This document shows positions 27,694 to 37,718 of a DNA stretch of 64,000 bases, piece after piece (position 1 is the stretch's first letter; each line of letters begins with the position of its first letter). This DNA is from Granulosicoccus antarcticus IMCC3135. Lineage in GTDB: Bacteria > Pseudomonadota > Gammaproteobacteria > Granulosicoccales > Granulosicoccaceae. The notes under the pieces are model-generated. The model was not told the DNA's origin, made no database searches, and saw nothing but the letters and a program-made list of their open reading frames with translations. The stretch is from NCBI RefSeq assembly GCF_002215215.1, contig NZ_CP018632.1:1980501-2044500 (forward strand). Direction: 5' to 3'. Made by a program: the position numbers and the translations under genes.

Positions 27694-29127
27694 ATGTCCT
27701 ATCTGCCATCAAAATTGCCAACGCAACTCACCGTTGGCATTGTCCATCTGGGACTGGGTGCTTTTCATCGAGCACATCAAGCCGTCTATACAGAGGATGC
27801 CATAGTCAGCGAACCAGGTAACTGGGGTATCTGTGCCGTTGCCATGCGTAGTCGGGAGCTTGCCAATGTCATGCAACAGCGAGACGGGCGTTACTCCTTG
27901 ATTGAGCAACAATCCGCTGGACCTGTCTTGCGAGAGTTATCGGTTATCAGGGAGGTGCTTTGCTTGCCAGACACACCCGATGCGGTAGCAACTCGTATTG
28001 CAGATCCGGATGTTCATGTGGTGACGGTGACTGTTACGGAGAAGGGTTATTGTTTCAGTGGTGCTGATAGAACACTGAATATTGATGACCCGCTTATTGT
28101 GCGTGATCTGGCTAACTCGACTCAGCCTGCAACGATGCCTGGGATACTGGTACGCGGTCTGCAGTTGCGTCAGATTGCCGGAGGCCGCGGCTTGTCGATT
28201 CTCTCTTGCGATAACTTGCCAGCTAATGGGAGGCTGTTGCAGCGTATCGTGCTTGCCTATGCCGCGCTGATCGATGAAGAGTTGGTCAACTGGATTGCGG
28301 ATCAATGTCGCTTTCCGGATTCCATGGTGGACAGAATTACGCCAGCTTCAAATGCCACAACTCTGGCCCTTGCGCAAAAGTTGCTGGGAGAGCCTGACCT
28401 TGCCGCCATTGAGACCGAGCCGTTCAGTCAATGGGTGATAGAGGACAACTTCGCAGGCCCTCGTCCGGCGTGGGAAAAGGCCGGGGCAATGTTAGTCGAG
28501 GAGGTTGCACCGTTTGAGGATATGAAGTTGCGAATGCTCAATGGCGCTCATTCTCTGATTGCTTATCTGGGAGCGGTAACCGGGTTAGCTGCTGTACGAG
28601 ATGTCATGGCGGTGCCGGCCTATCGAGCGCTGGTTGATTGGCATATGAGCGATGCGTCGGAAACACTGGAAGAGATGAATGCGGATGATGCAGCCCGGTA
28701 CAAGGATAATCTTCTTGCTCGATTTGAGAATACGGCTATTGATCACCGCTGTTTGCAAATAGCGATGGATGGCAGTCAGAAACTGCCTCAAAGAATATTC
28801 ATACCGGCCATGCAACGCCTTGAGCAAGGCAAAAGTGTGGACACCAGTGCCTTGGCGACAGCCTTGTGGTTCCGGTATATACAGGGCATGAATCAGAATG
28901 GCGATATTATCGAGTGCAATGATCCGCTGAAGGCAGAGTTGGAACAGATCATCAACTCCGATCGATCGGCAACAGAACGAGTAGCTGCTTTGGGCGGCTT
29001 GCCGGGAGTGCCCAGTGGCTTGTTCGACAATATCATTTGGGTAGAGAAGGTCGCCTCCCTGGTTGACGGACTGACTGTTGACGGTGCACTGAGGACCCTG
29101 TCGCAGATGAGTGCTGCTCGACAGTAG
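27694..29127 (+). CDS. Mannitol dehydrogenase family oxidoreductase
   Basis: 477 residues. The NAD-binding start GIVHLGLGAFHRAHQAVYTED, the central EKGYCFSG and LPANGRLLQRIVL segments and the catalytic-lysine region DMKLRMLNGAHSLIAYLG are characteristic of polyol/hexuronate dehydrogenases (mannitol 2-dehydrogenase, fructuronate reductase UxuB, altronate oxidoreductase UxaB). The exact sugar is not decided by these motifs. It stands alone, 168 bases after gpsA, with no sugar transporter or isomerase beside it. Confidence 0.9.
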   Translation: MSYLPSKLPTQLTVGIVHLGLGAFHRAHQAVYTEDAIVSEPGNWGICAVAMRSRELANVMQQRDGRYSLIEQQSAGPVLRELSVIREVLCLPDTPDAVATRIADPDVHVVTVTVTEKGYCFSGADRTLNIDDPLIVRDLANSTQPATMPGILVRGLQLRQIAGGRGLSILSCDNLPANGRLLQRIVLAYAALIDEELVNWIADQCRFPDSMVDRITPASNATTLALAQKLLGEPDLAAIETEPFSQWVIEDNFAGPRPAWEKAGAMLVEEVAPFEDMKLRMLNGAHSLIAYLGAVTGLAAVRDVMAVPAYRALVDWHMSDASETLEEMNADDAARYKDNLLARFENTAIDHRCLQIAMDGSQKLPQRIFIPAMQRLEQGKSVDTSALATALWFRYIQGMNQNGDIIECNDPLKAELEQIINSDRSATERVAALGGLPGVPSGLFDNIIWVEKVASLVDGLTVDGALRTLSQMSAARQ

Positions 29128-29177
29128 TCGCATATCAGTGGGTACTGATGCAGTTGTGAATATCATTGATATGAAAA

Positions 29178-29213
29178 TGTGATGATTCTGTGATAACTCC
29201 TGCCCATGGGCAG
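29178..29213 (+). promoter_or_regulatory. Direct repeat and palindrome upstream of the spondin-domain gene
   Basis: Two TGTGAT half-sites 11 bases apart (29178-29183 and 29189-29194), followed by the perfect 14-base palindrome CTGCCCATGGGCAG (29200-29213). One-helical-turn direct repeats are how OmpR-type regulators usually bind, and such a regulator is encoded just downstream. The link is inference. A 5'-UTR inverted repeat (29232-29263) follows before the start codon. Confidence 0.4.
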
Positions 29214-29297
29214 AGTCAGTATGTGTAGTCGCAAACAGACGGCAGCAATTGCTGTGTCGTTTGTTTCACTTCATACACATACTCACGGAGTTACCGC

Positions 29298-30302
29298 ATG
29301 CATCACTATCGTTCTGCTTTGACCCTTTCAGCGCTTGTTCTCAGCGTTGCCACCGCCGCACCGGTTCTGGCATCAGACTACGAAATCACTATCACCAACC
29401 TGACTCGTGGCATTCATTTCACGCCGTTGATCGCAGCGGCTCATGATCAGAACATACGGATGTTTCATGCAGGCATGGAAGCCTCCAGCGAATTACAGGC
29501 AATCGCCGAAGGGGGTGATATCCAGTCCATGAATGATCTGTTGACCGGTTTCGGATCTGATGTGGCAGCTGGTGATGGCCTTCTGGCTCCGGGTGCCAGC
29601 GTCACTTTGACGCTGAATGATGTCGCTGCTGTCAACTCCGTTCTGTCGATCAGTGGCATGCTGTTACCTACCAATGATGGTTTTGTGGGTATCGATTCTG
29701 CGGCTCTGCCACGCGCTGATGGCGAGTCGATCACATTGTTTGCCAGAGGCTACGATGCAGGCACAGAGGCAAACGACGAGCTGGTTGGTAGTGGTGCACC
29801 GGGAGTTGCCGGTTTTCCTGCTCCGCCTCCTGTGGTGGCCACTGGTACGGGCGTGGGCGGTACGGGGATCAACACCGTAGCTGAAGGCTATGTGCATGTG
29901 CACCCGGGTGTGCTCGGCGATCTGGATGCCAATGGCGGCATCAGTGATATCAACTCAGTCGTACATCGCTGGCAGAATCCGGTTGCCAGAGTGGTCATCA
30001 CGAATCAGGGCGGCGAGCAAGGTGGCGTTGGTGGAGTTTCCACAGTAGGCAATCTTGCGGGAACCGTGTACTCGGGAACCGCACTGGAACTATTCTGGGA
30101 GCGTGCAAGTAGCGATGAGGCGAGTGTTGTGGGCTATCGTATAGAGCGTGATGGTGCGGCGCTCCTGACTCTGGATGGTATCAGCTACTTCGACCAGGGT
30201 TTGTCAGCAGACACCACCTATTCGTATTCGGTCAGTGCCATTGACGCCAATGGTTCGGCGGGTCAGGCTACAGATATTCAATTGACGACTAATGCACGGT
30301 AG
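29298..30302 (+). CDS. Exported spondin-domain protein with fibronectin type III C-terminus
   Basis: 334 residues with a clear Sec signal (SALVLSVATAAPVLA, cleavage near residue 25). The mature N-terminus YEITITNLTRGIHFTPLI, the MFHAGMEASSELQAIAEGGD region and the closing VHRWQNPVARVVI match the bacterial spondin_N pattern. Residues from about 255 to the end form one fibronectin type III-like repeat (ELFWERASSDEASVVGYRI, TTYSYSVSAIDANG). Such proteins are secreted or surface-bound with unknown ligands. A two-component system follows on the same strand after about 90 bases. Confidence 0.75.
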   Translation: MHHYRSALTLSALVLSVATAAPVLASDYEITITNLTRGIHFTPLIAAAHDQNIRMFHAGMEASSELQAIAEGGDIQSMNDLLTGFGSDVAAGDGLLAPGASVTLTLNDVAAVNSVLSISGMLLPTNDGFVGIDSAALPRADGESITLFARGYDAGTEANDELVGSGAPGVAGFPAPPPVVATGTGVGGTGINTVAEGYVHVHPGVLGDLDANGGISDINSVVHRWQNPVARVVITNQGGEQGGVGGVSTVGNLAGTVYSGTALELFWERASSDEASVVGYRIERDGAALLTLDGISYFDQGLSADTTYSYSVSAIDANGSAGQATDIQLTTNAR

Positions 30303-30348
30303 TGTGTTGATTTAGTTGATCCAACGATCATCCTCAGAACTGTGAAAG

Positions 30349-30375
30349 CCGGGTATGTGAACTTCACGTGCCCGG
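30349..30375 (+). terminator. Strong hairpin between spondin gene and response regulator
   Basis: Thirteen-pair stem from 30349-30361 and 30363-30375 (two G-T pairs) with essentially no loop beyond the turn. There is no T run. It probably limits read-through from the spondin gene and contains the upstream GTG at 30368, which makes the ATG at 30392 the better start for the regulator. Confidence 0.5.
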
Positions 30376-30391
30376 TCTGCTCAAACAACTC

Positions 30392-31150
30392 ATGACTGAA
30401 GCAATTCACAAGGCCGCGTTGTCACCAGTAGAGCGAACTACAGGCGAGCCGCTGTCGCTGAGTTCCCGAAGCATTCTGCTGGTCGAAGATGATCCGGATA
30501 TTGCCCGGTTGATTGATCTGCACCTGTCAGATGCCGGAGCACGGGTCGATCTGGTGGCAGATGGGATTGATGCACTGGCGAGGGCACTGAGCGAACCGTG
30601 GGACATGATCATTCTGGATCTGGGGTTGCCCGGTATTGATGGTATGACGCTCATGCGGCAAGTCAGACGGGTGTTACCGGCTTTGCCCGTATTGATGGTG
30701 ACGGCACGTGGTGCTGAGGCAGACAGAATTGAAGGACTGGATGCAGGGGCGGATGACTATATCGTCAAGCCGTTCTCCATGATGGAGCTGGTGGCGCGCG
30801 TAAGAGCGGTGATACGCCGAGCAGAATCCAGCGTTCATGCCAAACGGCAATCGGTTCTGGTTGCTGGAGATCTGATTCTGGATACGGACAATCATACGGT
30901 GAACGTGGCTGGCAGGGCCGTGGATCTGACGGCAAGAGAGTTTGCCTTGTTAGGCGAATTTGTCAAAACCCCCGGCAAGGTATTCCGTCGCAGCGAGTTG
31001 CTGGAGCGTGTGTGGGGTTCCAGTTATGAAGGGTATCGGCATACGGTGAATACGCATATCAACCGACTTCGGATAAAAATCGAAGCTGATTCAGCCAACC
31101 CGAAATATATCCAGACCGTTTGGGGTGTCGGTTATCGACTGGATTGCTGA
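30392..31150 (+). CDS. OmpR/PhoB-family response regulator
   Basis: 252 residues from the ATG at 30392. The receiver domain (residues about 27-140) has the acidic pair in VEDDPD, the phosphorylation site Asp76 in IILDLGLPG and the lysine in DDYIVKPFS. The C-terminal winged helix (LTAREFALLGEFVKTPGKVFRRSELLERVWG) binds DNA. It is followed after seven bases by its sensor kinase. The adjacent spondin gene with direct repeats in its promoter is a plausible target. Confidence 0.92.
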   Translation: MTEAIHKAALSPVERTTGEPLSLSSRSILLVEDDPDIARLIDLHLSDAGARVDLVADGIDALARALSEPWDMIILDLGLPGIDGMTLMRQVRRVLPALPVLMVTARGAEADRIEGLDAGADDYIVKPFSMMELVARVRAVIRRAESSVHAKRQSVLVAGDLILDTDNHTVNVAGRAVDLTAREFALLGEFVKTPGKVFRRSELLERVWGSSYEGYRHTVNTHINRLRIKIEADSANPKYIQTVWGVGYRLDC

Positions 31151-31157
31151 AAGATAG

Positions 31158-32675
31158 ATGAGTTCTCTCTTTATACGTCTGTCTCTGGTCTTCAGTGCCA
31201 TTCTGCTGTGTCTTGGCATGGTCACGTTGAATATCGGACATCGCAGTCAACAACGCTATTTCGAAGAATTCACTCAGGAGCTGAATCGCCCGGTTGCCAT
31301 GTATATGGTTAATCAGACGCGTCTGTTTATTGATGGCAAACCTGACAAGCAGGCGCTGGCAGAACTAGCCGTGCATCTGGCGATGATCAATCCCAGTCTG
31401 GACGTTTTCTTGCTGGATCCACAGGGGAATATCCTGGCAGGTGCGCTCGATGTCGATGTGCAGTACGATCAAGCCGTTGACATGCAGCCGCTGCAACGTT
31501 TCATCGCGGGTCAGGATCGCCTGCCTATTTACGGTGTCAATCCGTCGGTTCCGGGGCAACTGCGAGTCTTCTCCGCGTTTCCTGTGAGTGGCACGGAAGC
31601 GGGTAATAGTGGCTGTGAGCCGTGTGGTTACGTTTACGTGGTGCTTGGAGGTGCCAGGCACCGTTCTTTGTGGCATAGCTTGTCCTCCAGTTATACCTTG
31701 CAAGCCGGGGCTACGATGTTTGGTGGCGTGCTTGTATTCGCATTGTTTGCCGGTATAGCGGTGTTTTTCATGATGACTCGTCCTTTACGGGCCATGACCA
31801 GGGCGCTGAGCGAATGGCGACTGGCGGCAGTGGACCAGACCACTCAGGCTCTGCCACCCAAGCTCAGTGCTGGTCGCATGGCAGATGAGTTGCAAGCTCT
31901 GGAACAAACGTGTCATGGCATGGCTAAACGCCTGGATCAGCAGTTCATTGCTCTGAACAAGGCCGACAAGCAGCGCAGGCGATTTTTGACGAGTGTCTCG
32001 CACGACTTGCGTACGCCACTGACCAGTCTGAGCGGTGCTATTGAAACCGTTTTGCTCAAGCATGAGCAGCTGACCCCGTCAGATAGCCAACGATATCTCT
32101 TGCTGGCACAACGTCAGGCCAATCGCCTTCGCAGTCTGATCTCGCAGCTGTTCGAGATGGCGCGGCTGGACTCAGGGGATGTGAAGCCGCAGATAGAACA
32201 GATGTCCTTATCGGAACTGGTTTTCGATACGGTACAGGATATGGAGGCAGAGGCCTCCAGAGTGGGCATAGCGCTGACAGTATCCAGCTCTGCCGATAGC
32301 ACGAATGTGATCGTGCTGGCGGATATGAGCATGATTCAACGTGTTCTGGAAAATCTGGTTTTCAATGCGATTAGACATACGCCGGAAGGTGGTCATGTCT
32401 CAGTAACTGTCGGTCAGGATGCTGATCTTCACGGGGTTGTGGAGGTCGCAGACTCAGGCCGTGGATTTGCCACCCCCATGGATGCCTGTCCGTTGATGGT
32501 TTGCATTGATCAGGGTGAAGTCATGGCCAGCATGAACAGCGCAATGAGCGAAGGTAGTGGATTGGGTTTAGGTATTGTGCAGCGAATTCTGGTTTTGCAC
32601 GGTAGTCAGGCTCTGGTATGGAGCCAGCCTGGAGAAGGTACGAGAGTGAAATTTTCCTTGCCCTTATCAGTTTGA
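31158..32675 (+). CDS. Membrane sensor histidine kinase
   Basis: 505 residues. Membrane segments at about 7-25 and 184-206 enclose a periplasmic sensor region of some 155 residues containing a CEPC motif. A HAMP linker follows, then a HisKA domain with the phospho-accepting His282 (SVSHDLRTPLTSLSGA) and an ATPase domain with N box ENLVFNAIRHTPEGG and G boxes ADSGRGF and GSGLGLGIV. Partner of the preceding regulator. The signal is unknown. Confidence 0.92.
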   Translation: MSSLFIRLSLVFSAILLCLGMVTLNIGHRSQQRYFEEFTQELNRPVAMYMVNQTRLFIDGKPDKQALAELAVHLAMINPSLDVFLLDPQGNILAGALDVDVQYDQAVDMQPLQRFIAGQDRLPIYGVNPSVPGQLRVFSAFPVSGTEAGNSGCEPCGYVYVVLGGARHRSLWHSLSSSYTLQAGATMFGGVLVFALFAGIAVFFMMTRPLRAMTRALSEWRLAAVDQTTQALPPKLSAGRMADELQALEQTCHGMAKRLDQQFIALNKADKQRRRFLTSVSHDLRTPLTSLSGAIETVLLKHEQLTPSDSQRYLLLAQRQANRLRSLISQLFEMARLDSGDVKPQIEQMSLSELVFDTVQDMEAEASRVGIALTVSSSADSTNVIVLADMSMIQRVLENLVFNAIRHTPEGGHVSVTVGQDADLHGVVEVADSGRGFATPMDACPLMVCIDQGEVMASMNSAMSEGSGLGLGIVQRILVLHGSQALVWSQPGEGTRVKFSLPLSV

Positions 32676-32720
32676 CGGGGCTCGCTCGCACAAGGCCTTC
32701 CAGCGCAACGATAATACTTG

Positions 32721-33674
32721 CTATCCGTTCGTGGGCTCCAGGCTGTTGCTACCCTGACGCTGCTCACGCACAAATACATACAGACCACTCATTACAATGA
32801 CCGCTATTCCCAGCCAGGACAGCGTGTCTGGCCATTCATCAAAAATCAACCAGCCCAGGTAGGTGGCTGCGATGATTTCTACATAGCCGAAAGGTGCCAG
32901 TAGAGATGCGGGTGCCCGGTTGACGGCAATGACAACCAGAAGATGACCTGCAGCTGCAATCACGCCGATCAACATCAGCCAGCCCCACTGAGGCAGGTCA
33001 GGAACCACCGGGGTCCAGGCTGGGCTATCCAGCAACATGCCAAGCAGTAATGCCAGTGATAATGCAATAGTGGCACCAAACCCTGATGCGAACTGCATGA
33101 TCAAGGGGTGGTCAACATTGGCCACAGAACGTGTGACGACCAGATAGCAGGAGAAGAAAAAGGCTGCACACATGGGGAGCAAGGCTGCCAGTGTGAATGA
33201 ATCGCTACCAGGCTGAATCACCAGCAAGGCTCCGAGAAAACCTGCCAGTACTGCCGCTTTACGATGCCAACCGATCTTTTCACCCAGAAACAATACCGCT
33301 AACAGGGTTAAAAGCATTGGCTGAACGAAAAAGATCGCAATCGCATTGGCCAGTGGCAGAAACTGGAGAGAAAAGAAGAAAAACGTGGTGGCAACGGCCA
33401 GCAGAACACCTCGCACCGCGTGTATTGCAGGACGTTTAGGCCATAGTGCCTTGAAGCCGTAGAGAGGGATGATAGCCATGCCCATGATGATGAACTGAAA
33501 GGTGAAGCGGCCCCAGGTGATTTGTACCGGTGACATGCTGTCGCCCAGAAATTTTGCAATGGCGTCCATCACCGGCACGATCATGGTGCCCGTGACCATG
33601 AAGATTATTCCCCAGCTAGGCGAAGAGGTTTTCCCTTGCCAGTGCTGTAGCGAGGCGGGTGTGGTGGTTTTCAC
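32721..33674 (-). CDS. EamA/DMT-family transporter
   Basis: 317 residues with about ten membrane segments in two EamA repeats; the first begins after a short tail (WGIIFMVTGTMIVPVMDAIAKFLG) and the second near residue 165. Proteins of this family export or import small metabolites such as amino acids or nucleotide precursors. The substrate cannot be inferred. Its start overlaps the stop of the App1-like gene by four bases (ATGA), so it is the last gene of a uvrA-led operon. Confidence 0.85.
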   Translation of the reverse strand: MKTTTPASLQHWQGKTSSPSWGIIFMVTGTMIVPVMDAIAKFLGDSMSPVQITWGRFTFQFIIMGMAIIPLYGFKALWPKRPAIHAVRGVLLAVATTFFFFSLQFLPLANAIAIFFVQPMLLTLLAVLFLGEKIGWHRKAAVLAGFLGALLVIQPGSDSFTLAALLPMCAAFFFSCYLVVTRSVANVDHPLIMQFASGFGATIALSLALLLGMLLDSPAWTPVVPDLPQWGWLMLIGVIAAAGHLLVVIAVNRAPASLLAPFGYVEIIAATYLGWLIFDEWPDTLSWLGIAVIVMSGLYVFVREQRQGSNSLEPTNG

Positions 33675-34798
33675 AGCTGCACTTCAAGCTTCTGGTCGTC
33701 AACAGCTTGCTGTATGACTGGCAAGGAATCCTTGTTGATATAATTCTGAGCTATCGCATGAGTGGCTGCTGCCTGGGTGTCCGGTGTCAGCAGCATGTCT
33801 ATATCCATTTCTTTCAAGCGCTGAATCAGGAGCTGAATGGCGGAGCTTCGCCACTGATCGCTGACGTCACGGATGTAGATGGTTTTGATCTGATCCGGAT
33901 ATTCTTCGGCGATAGTGGTGTAGATTTCCGGATCATCCTGGCCACTGTCACCGCAGAGAATGAAAGATAGCGTCGGATAGAGATCGATTATCGCTCTGAT
34001 CTGTTCCAGCTTGTGTTCCTTGTGTGGGCCGGCGATGAATTTGGTCTCGTCAATGCCTAAGTCCCGCAACATCATTGGGCCAGCGACTATATGGTTCAGA
34101 CGCATGAAGTCGGTCAGGAATTCGTACAGATTCCAGGGGCTGCTGGATACATAGAAAAACGGATTGACTGTTCCGTGCAGGGCCTGGTAGAAATCAGCGA
34201 CACCATCGAAGGCAAGCCTGGTGGTGGCGGACTCCAGCAGTGTCAGACGCATCATTCGCCGTAACGAGGTGGCGTTGGTAACCAGCAGGGTATCGTCGAT
34301 GTCGCTGATGACTGCAAAGCGTGCGGCCGGATCCGGCAGGTTGATCACAGGGTCACCGTCGATCTGAATCGTTGTGAACCCCGGGAGTGTCAGCTCCACC
34401 GGGATGGTATTGCCAGGTTCGTCGCTTGTACGGATATTGAAATCGAGCCTGAAATACCCCTCTTCATCAGTGATGCTCTCTACCTGCTCTGCACCCACAC
34501 GACCGCGCACCGTGACGCCTTCCAGCTCATCGGTTGCAAAGCGTGCATAGCTGGCTTGCAGATTGTTCCACAGTGTCGAGATGCCGGGCAGGGAGGGTTG
34601 CTTGTAGCGCAGCACCCGACCATTGATGCTGCCTTGCCAACCGCCTGATAGCCTGGTTGCCAGGCCACGATAGGCAATCACATGCAGATGAACTTCCGGA
34701 TGCAACTTTTCGCGTGCACGGGAGCGGACAACATCAAGCACATTTTCAGTGCCCATGCCGAGGCGATGGAACAGGGTTTTCCAGTGATCACTAGCCAT
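33671..34798 (-). CDS. App1-like phosphatidate phosphatase (DUF2183)
   Basis: 375 residues. The C-terminal half holds the HAD-like catalytic signature VISDIDDTLLVTNAT, followed by the conserved FYVSSSPWNLYEFLTDFM and HKEHKLEQIRAI segments and CGDSGQDDPEIY, all typical of App1 catalytic domains; yeast App1 dephosphorylates phosphatidate. The N-terminal half is less conserved and contains a beta-rich region (VRGRVGAEQVESITDEEGYF). No signal peptide is seen. It starts on the last base of uvrA (TAATG) and overlaps the next transporter gene. The lipid substrate is inference from the family. Confidence 0.85.
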   Translation of the reverse strand: MASDHWKTLFHRLGMGTENVLDVVRSRAREKLHPEVHLHVIAYRGLATRLSGGWQGSINGRVLRYKQPSLPGISTLWNNLQASYARFATDELEGVTVRGRVGAEQVESITDEEGYFRLDFNIRTSDEPGNTIPVELTLPGFTTIQIDGDPVINLPDPAARFAVISDIDDTLLVTNATSLRRMMRLTLLESATTRLAFDGVADFYQALHGTVNPFFYVSSSPWNLYEFLTDFMRLNHIVAGPMMLRDLGIDETKFIAGPHKEHKLEQIRAIIDLYPTLSFILCGDSGQDDPEIYTTIAEEYPDQIKTIYIRDVSDQWRSSAIQLLIQRLKEMDIDMLLTPDTQAAATHAIAQNYINKDSLPVIQQAVDDQKLEVQL

Positions 34799-37617
34799 TA
34801 TCGAGATAAAATGCGTTTGAGGTATTGACCGGTATAGGAGGAGGCACAGCCGATGATATCTTCAGGTGTTCCAGCTGCAACGACAGTCCCACCACCTTGA
34901 CCGCCTTCGGGGCCCATGTCGATGATCCAGTCTGCAGTCTTAATTACATCCAGATTGTGTTCGATGATAATCACGGTATTGCCGGCATCACGTAGTCGCT
35001 GTATGACCACAAGCAAAGCCTTGACATCTTCAAAATGCAAACCTGTTGTCGGCTCATCAAGGATATACAGAGTGTCGCCTGTGTCGCGCTTCGAAAGCTC
35101 TCGTGCCAGTTTGATGCGTTGAGCTTCACCGCCGGATAGCGTTGTCGCATTCTGTCCCAGCGTTATATAGGACAGGCCGACATCCATCAGAGTGGCCAGC
35201 TTGCGATGCAGTACCGGCACTGCGCCGAAAAACTCATGTGCCTGTTCAACTGTCATCGTCAGGACCTGGTGAATATTCTGCCCCTTGTAGCGTATGTCCA
35301 GTGTTTCGCGGCCATAGCGCTTGCCTTGGCAGACGTCACAGGGGACATAGACATCGGGTAGAAAATGCATTTCCACCTTGATCAGGCCATCTCCCTGGCA
35401 AGCTTCACAGCGACCCCCCTTGACATTGAAACTGAAGCGTCCTGCCTTGTAGCCTCTGGAGCGTGCTTCGTGAGTGCCTGCGAACAGATCTCTGATCGGC
35501 GAGAACAGGCCGGAGTAGGTGGCAGGGTTGCTGCGTGGGGTGCGGCCAATGGCGCTCTGGTCAATGTCCACAATTTTGTCGAACACCTTCAGGCCGGTAA
35601 TGCTTTTCAATGGCGATGGGGTATGACGGGCGTTATTGATGGCATTGGCCGCGTGCTTGTAAAGGGTATCGTTGACGAGTGTCGATTTCCCCGAGCCTGA
35701 GACGCCTGTGACTACCGTACAGATGCCGACAGGAAATTTCACATTGACAGATTTAAGGTTGTTGCCAGAAGCTTTGGTGATGCTGATGAACTGTTTACCC
35801 GGTTTCTTGCGTTCGGGAATGGGAATGAAGCGCTTGCCGGACAGATACTGGCCGGTAATCGAGGCGCTATTGCTGATGATCTGCTCTGGTGTGCCAGAGG
35901 CCACTATGTTGCCACCATGAACACCGGCTCCCGGTCCTATGTCCAGTACAAAATCGGCCGCCCGGATGGCGTCTTCATCGTGCTCCACGACAATGACGGT
36001 ATTGCCCAGATCACGCAGGTATTCCAATGTCTTCAGCAGCTTGTCGTTATCACGCTGATGCAATCCGATTGAGGGTTCATCCAGTACATACAGAACACCT
36101 TGCAGACCTGCACCTATCTGGCTGGCGAGACGTATGCGCTGTGCTTCGCCTCCGGAGAGGGTGTCAGCGCTGCGATCCAGTGAGAGGTAATCCAGGCCTA
36201 CGTTGATCAGGAAGTTCAGTCGCAGCAGGATTTCACCGGTAATCTTGCTGGCGACTTCTTTGCGCTGACCTGTCAGCTTCAGCGAGTCGATCAGAGAGCG
36301 GGTGTCACCGATGGAATGGTTCACGATCGAGGGTAGGCTGTGCCCATCGACCAGGACGTGCCGGGCAGCCTCATTCAGACGCGCGCCCTTGCAATCAGGG
36401 CAGGTCTGTGAGGAGAGCAGTTTGCCAAGCTCTTCACGCACTGCATTCGATTCGGTGTCCTTGTAGCGGCGCGTCAGGTTGGGAATGATGCCTTCAAAGG
36501 GGCGTACGGACTCATAGCTGGCCTGACCTTTTTCGCTCTGGTAGTGGAATTTGATCTTCTCCGTACCGGATCCGTGCATGATCAGATGTCGGATAGCTTC
36601 TGGCAATTCATCAAAAATCGTATCGACATCGAATTTATAATGAAGGGCCAGTGACTTGATCATCTGGAAGTAGTAGGCATTGCGCTTGTCCCAGCCACGA
36701 ATGGCTCCACCAGCAAGGCTGACAGAAGGGTTCACGATGATAAGTGCCGGATCGAAGAACTGACTCAGGCCGAGTCCATCACAGGTTGGGCAGGCGCCAT
36801 GGGGGCTGTTGAACGAGAACGCGCGAGGTTCCAGCTCCGGTAGAGAATAGCCACATTGACTGCAGGCAAAGCGCGTAGAGAAGACCATGTCATCGCCATC
36901 ATCGCGCAGTGGTGTGACAATGGCGTTGCCATCACCCAGTGTCGTGGCTGTTTCAAAGGACTCGGTGAGGCGCAGGCGCAGGTCGTCCCGTACCTTGAAG
37001 CGGTCCACGACGACATCAATGGAATGTTTCTGTTTTGCAGGCAGTGAGATGTCACCTTCCAGCTCTGTGATGACCCCGTCAATTCGTGCTCGCAGATAGC
37101 CTTGTGCCCGCAAACGTTCCAACAGGGTCGCATGGTCGCCTTTGCGATCCCGGATGACAGGTGCCAGCAGCGCCAGGGTGGTTCCCGCATCCAGAGCCAT
37201 GACAGTATCCACCATCTGACTCAGAGTCTGGGCTTCCAGTACTTCGCCGTGAATCGGGCATGTGGGTGTGCCGGCACGGGCGTACAGCAGGCGCAGATAA
37301 TCATATATTTCGGTGATGGTACCAACCGTGGAGCGCGGGTTGTGGGAGGTTGATTTCTGCTCAATGGCGATCGCCGGAGAAAGCCCGTCTATCAGATCCA
37401 CGTCCGGTTTGTCCATGATGGACAGAAACTGGCGTGCGTAGGCTGACAGCGATTCCACATAGCGGCGCTGGCCTTCTGCGAACACGGTATCGAAAGCCAG
37501 AGATGACTTTCCACTACCGGATAGTCCGGTAATGACGATCAAAGAGTCGCGCGGCAGGTCAACATCGATGTTCTTGAGGTTGTGCGTGCGTGCGCCACGG
37601 ATGCGAATAGTATCCAT
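34798..37617 (-). CDS. uvrA: Excinuclease ABC subunit A
   Basis: 939 residues from the ATG at 37617, starting [20 protein letters not shown]; the open frame extends 45 codons further upstream without similarity. Two ABC ATPase modules are complete: Walker [10 protein letters not shown] and GVSGSGKST, with signatures [13 protein letters not shown] and [13 protein letters not shown]. Both zinc modules are present (CSQCGY...CPTCDG and CEACQGDG...CDVCQGKR). UvrA finds bulky DNA lesions and loads UvrB. No recognisable LexA box was found in the 101 bases between this gene and the divergent MFS gene. Confidence 0.99.
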   Translation of the reverse strand: MDTIRIRGARTHNLKNIDVDLPRDSLIVITGLSGSGKSSLAFDTVFAEGQRRYVESLSAYARQFLSIMDKPDVDLIDGLSPAIAIEQKSTSHNPRSTVGTITEIYDYLRLLYARAGTPTCPIHGEVLEAQTLSQMVDTVMALDAGTTLALLAPVIRDRKGDHATLLERLRAQGYLRARIDGVITELEGDISLPAKQKHSIDVVVDRFKVRDDLRLRLTESFETATTLGDGNAIVTPLRDDGDDMVFSTRFACSQCGYSLPELEPRAFSFNSPHGACPTCDGLGLSQFFDPALIIVNPSVSLAGGAIRGWDKRNAYYFQMIKSLALHYKFDVDTIFDELPEAIRHLIMHGSGTEKIKFHYQSEKGQASYESVRPFEGIIPNLTRRYKDTESNAVREELGKLLSSQTCPDCKGARLNEAARHVLVDGHSLPSIVNHSIGDTRSLIDSLKLTGQRKEVASKITGEILLRLNFLINVGLDYLSLDRSADTLSGGEAQRIRLASQIGAGLQGVLYVLDEPSIGLHQRDNDKLLKTLEYLRDLGNTVIVVEHDEDAIRAADFVLDIGPGAGVHGGNIVASGTPEQIISNSASITGQYLSGKRFIPIPERKKPGKQFISITKASGNNLKSVNVKFPVGICTVVTGVSGSGKSTLVNDTLYKHAANAINNARHTPSPLKSITGLKVFDKIVDIDQSAIGRTPRSNPATYSGLFSPIRDLFAGTHEARSRGYKAGRFSFNVKGGRCEACQGDGLIKVEMHFLPDVYVPCDVCQGKRYGRETLDIRYKGQNIHQVLTMTVEQAHEFFGAVPVLHRKLATLMDVGLSYITLGQNATTLSGGEAQRIKLARELSKRDTGDTLYILDEPTTGLHFEDVKALLVVIQRLRDAGNTVIIIEHNLDVIKTADWIIDMGPEGGQGGGTVVAAGTPEDIIGCASSYTGQYLKRILSR

Positions 37618-37718
37618 TGCCGAGTTCTGGTGAGCGGTGATTGAGGAAAGGGCGTGTGTCAGCAGGGCTTGAGCCCTGATACTATACGCCGCTTGACCCG
37701 TACCCTTGCAGGGGCCCA

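Noticed and set aside
37618-37718. LexA box for uvrA
   Set aside because: No CTGT-N8-ACAG-type sequence is present in the divergent region; a TATAGT box on the minus strand is visible but its -35 is poor, so no promoter was annotated.
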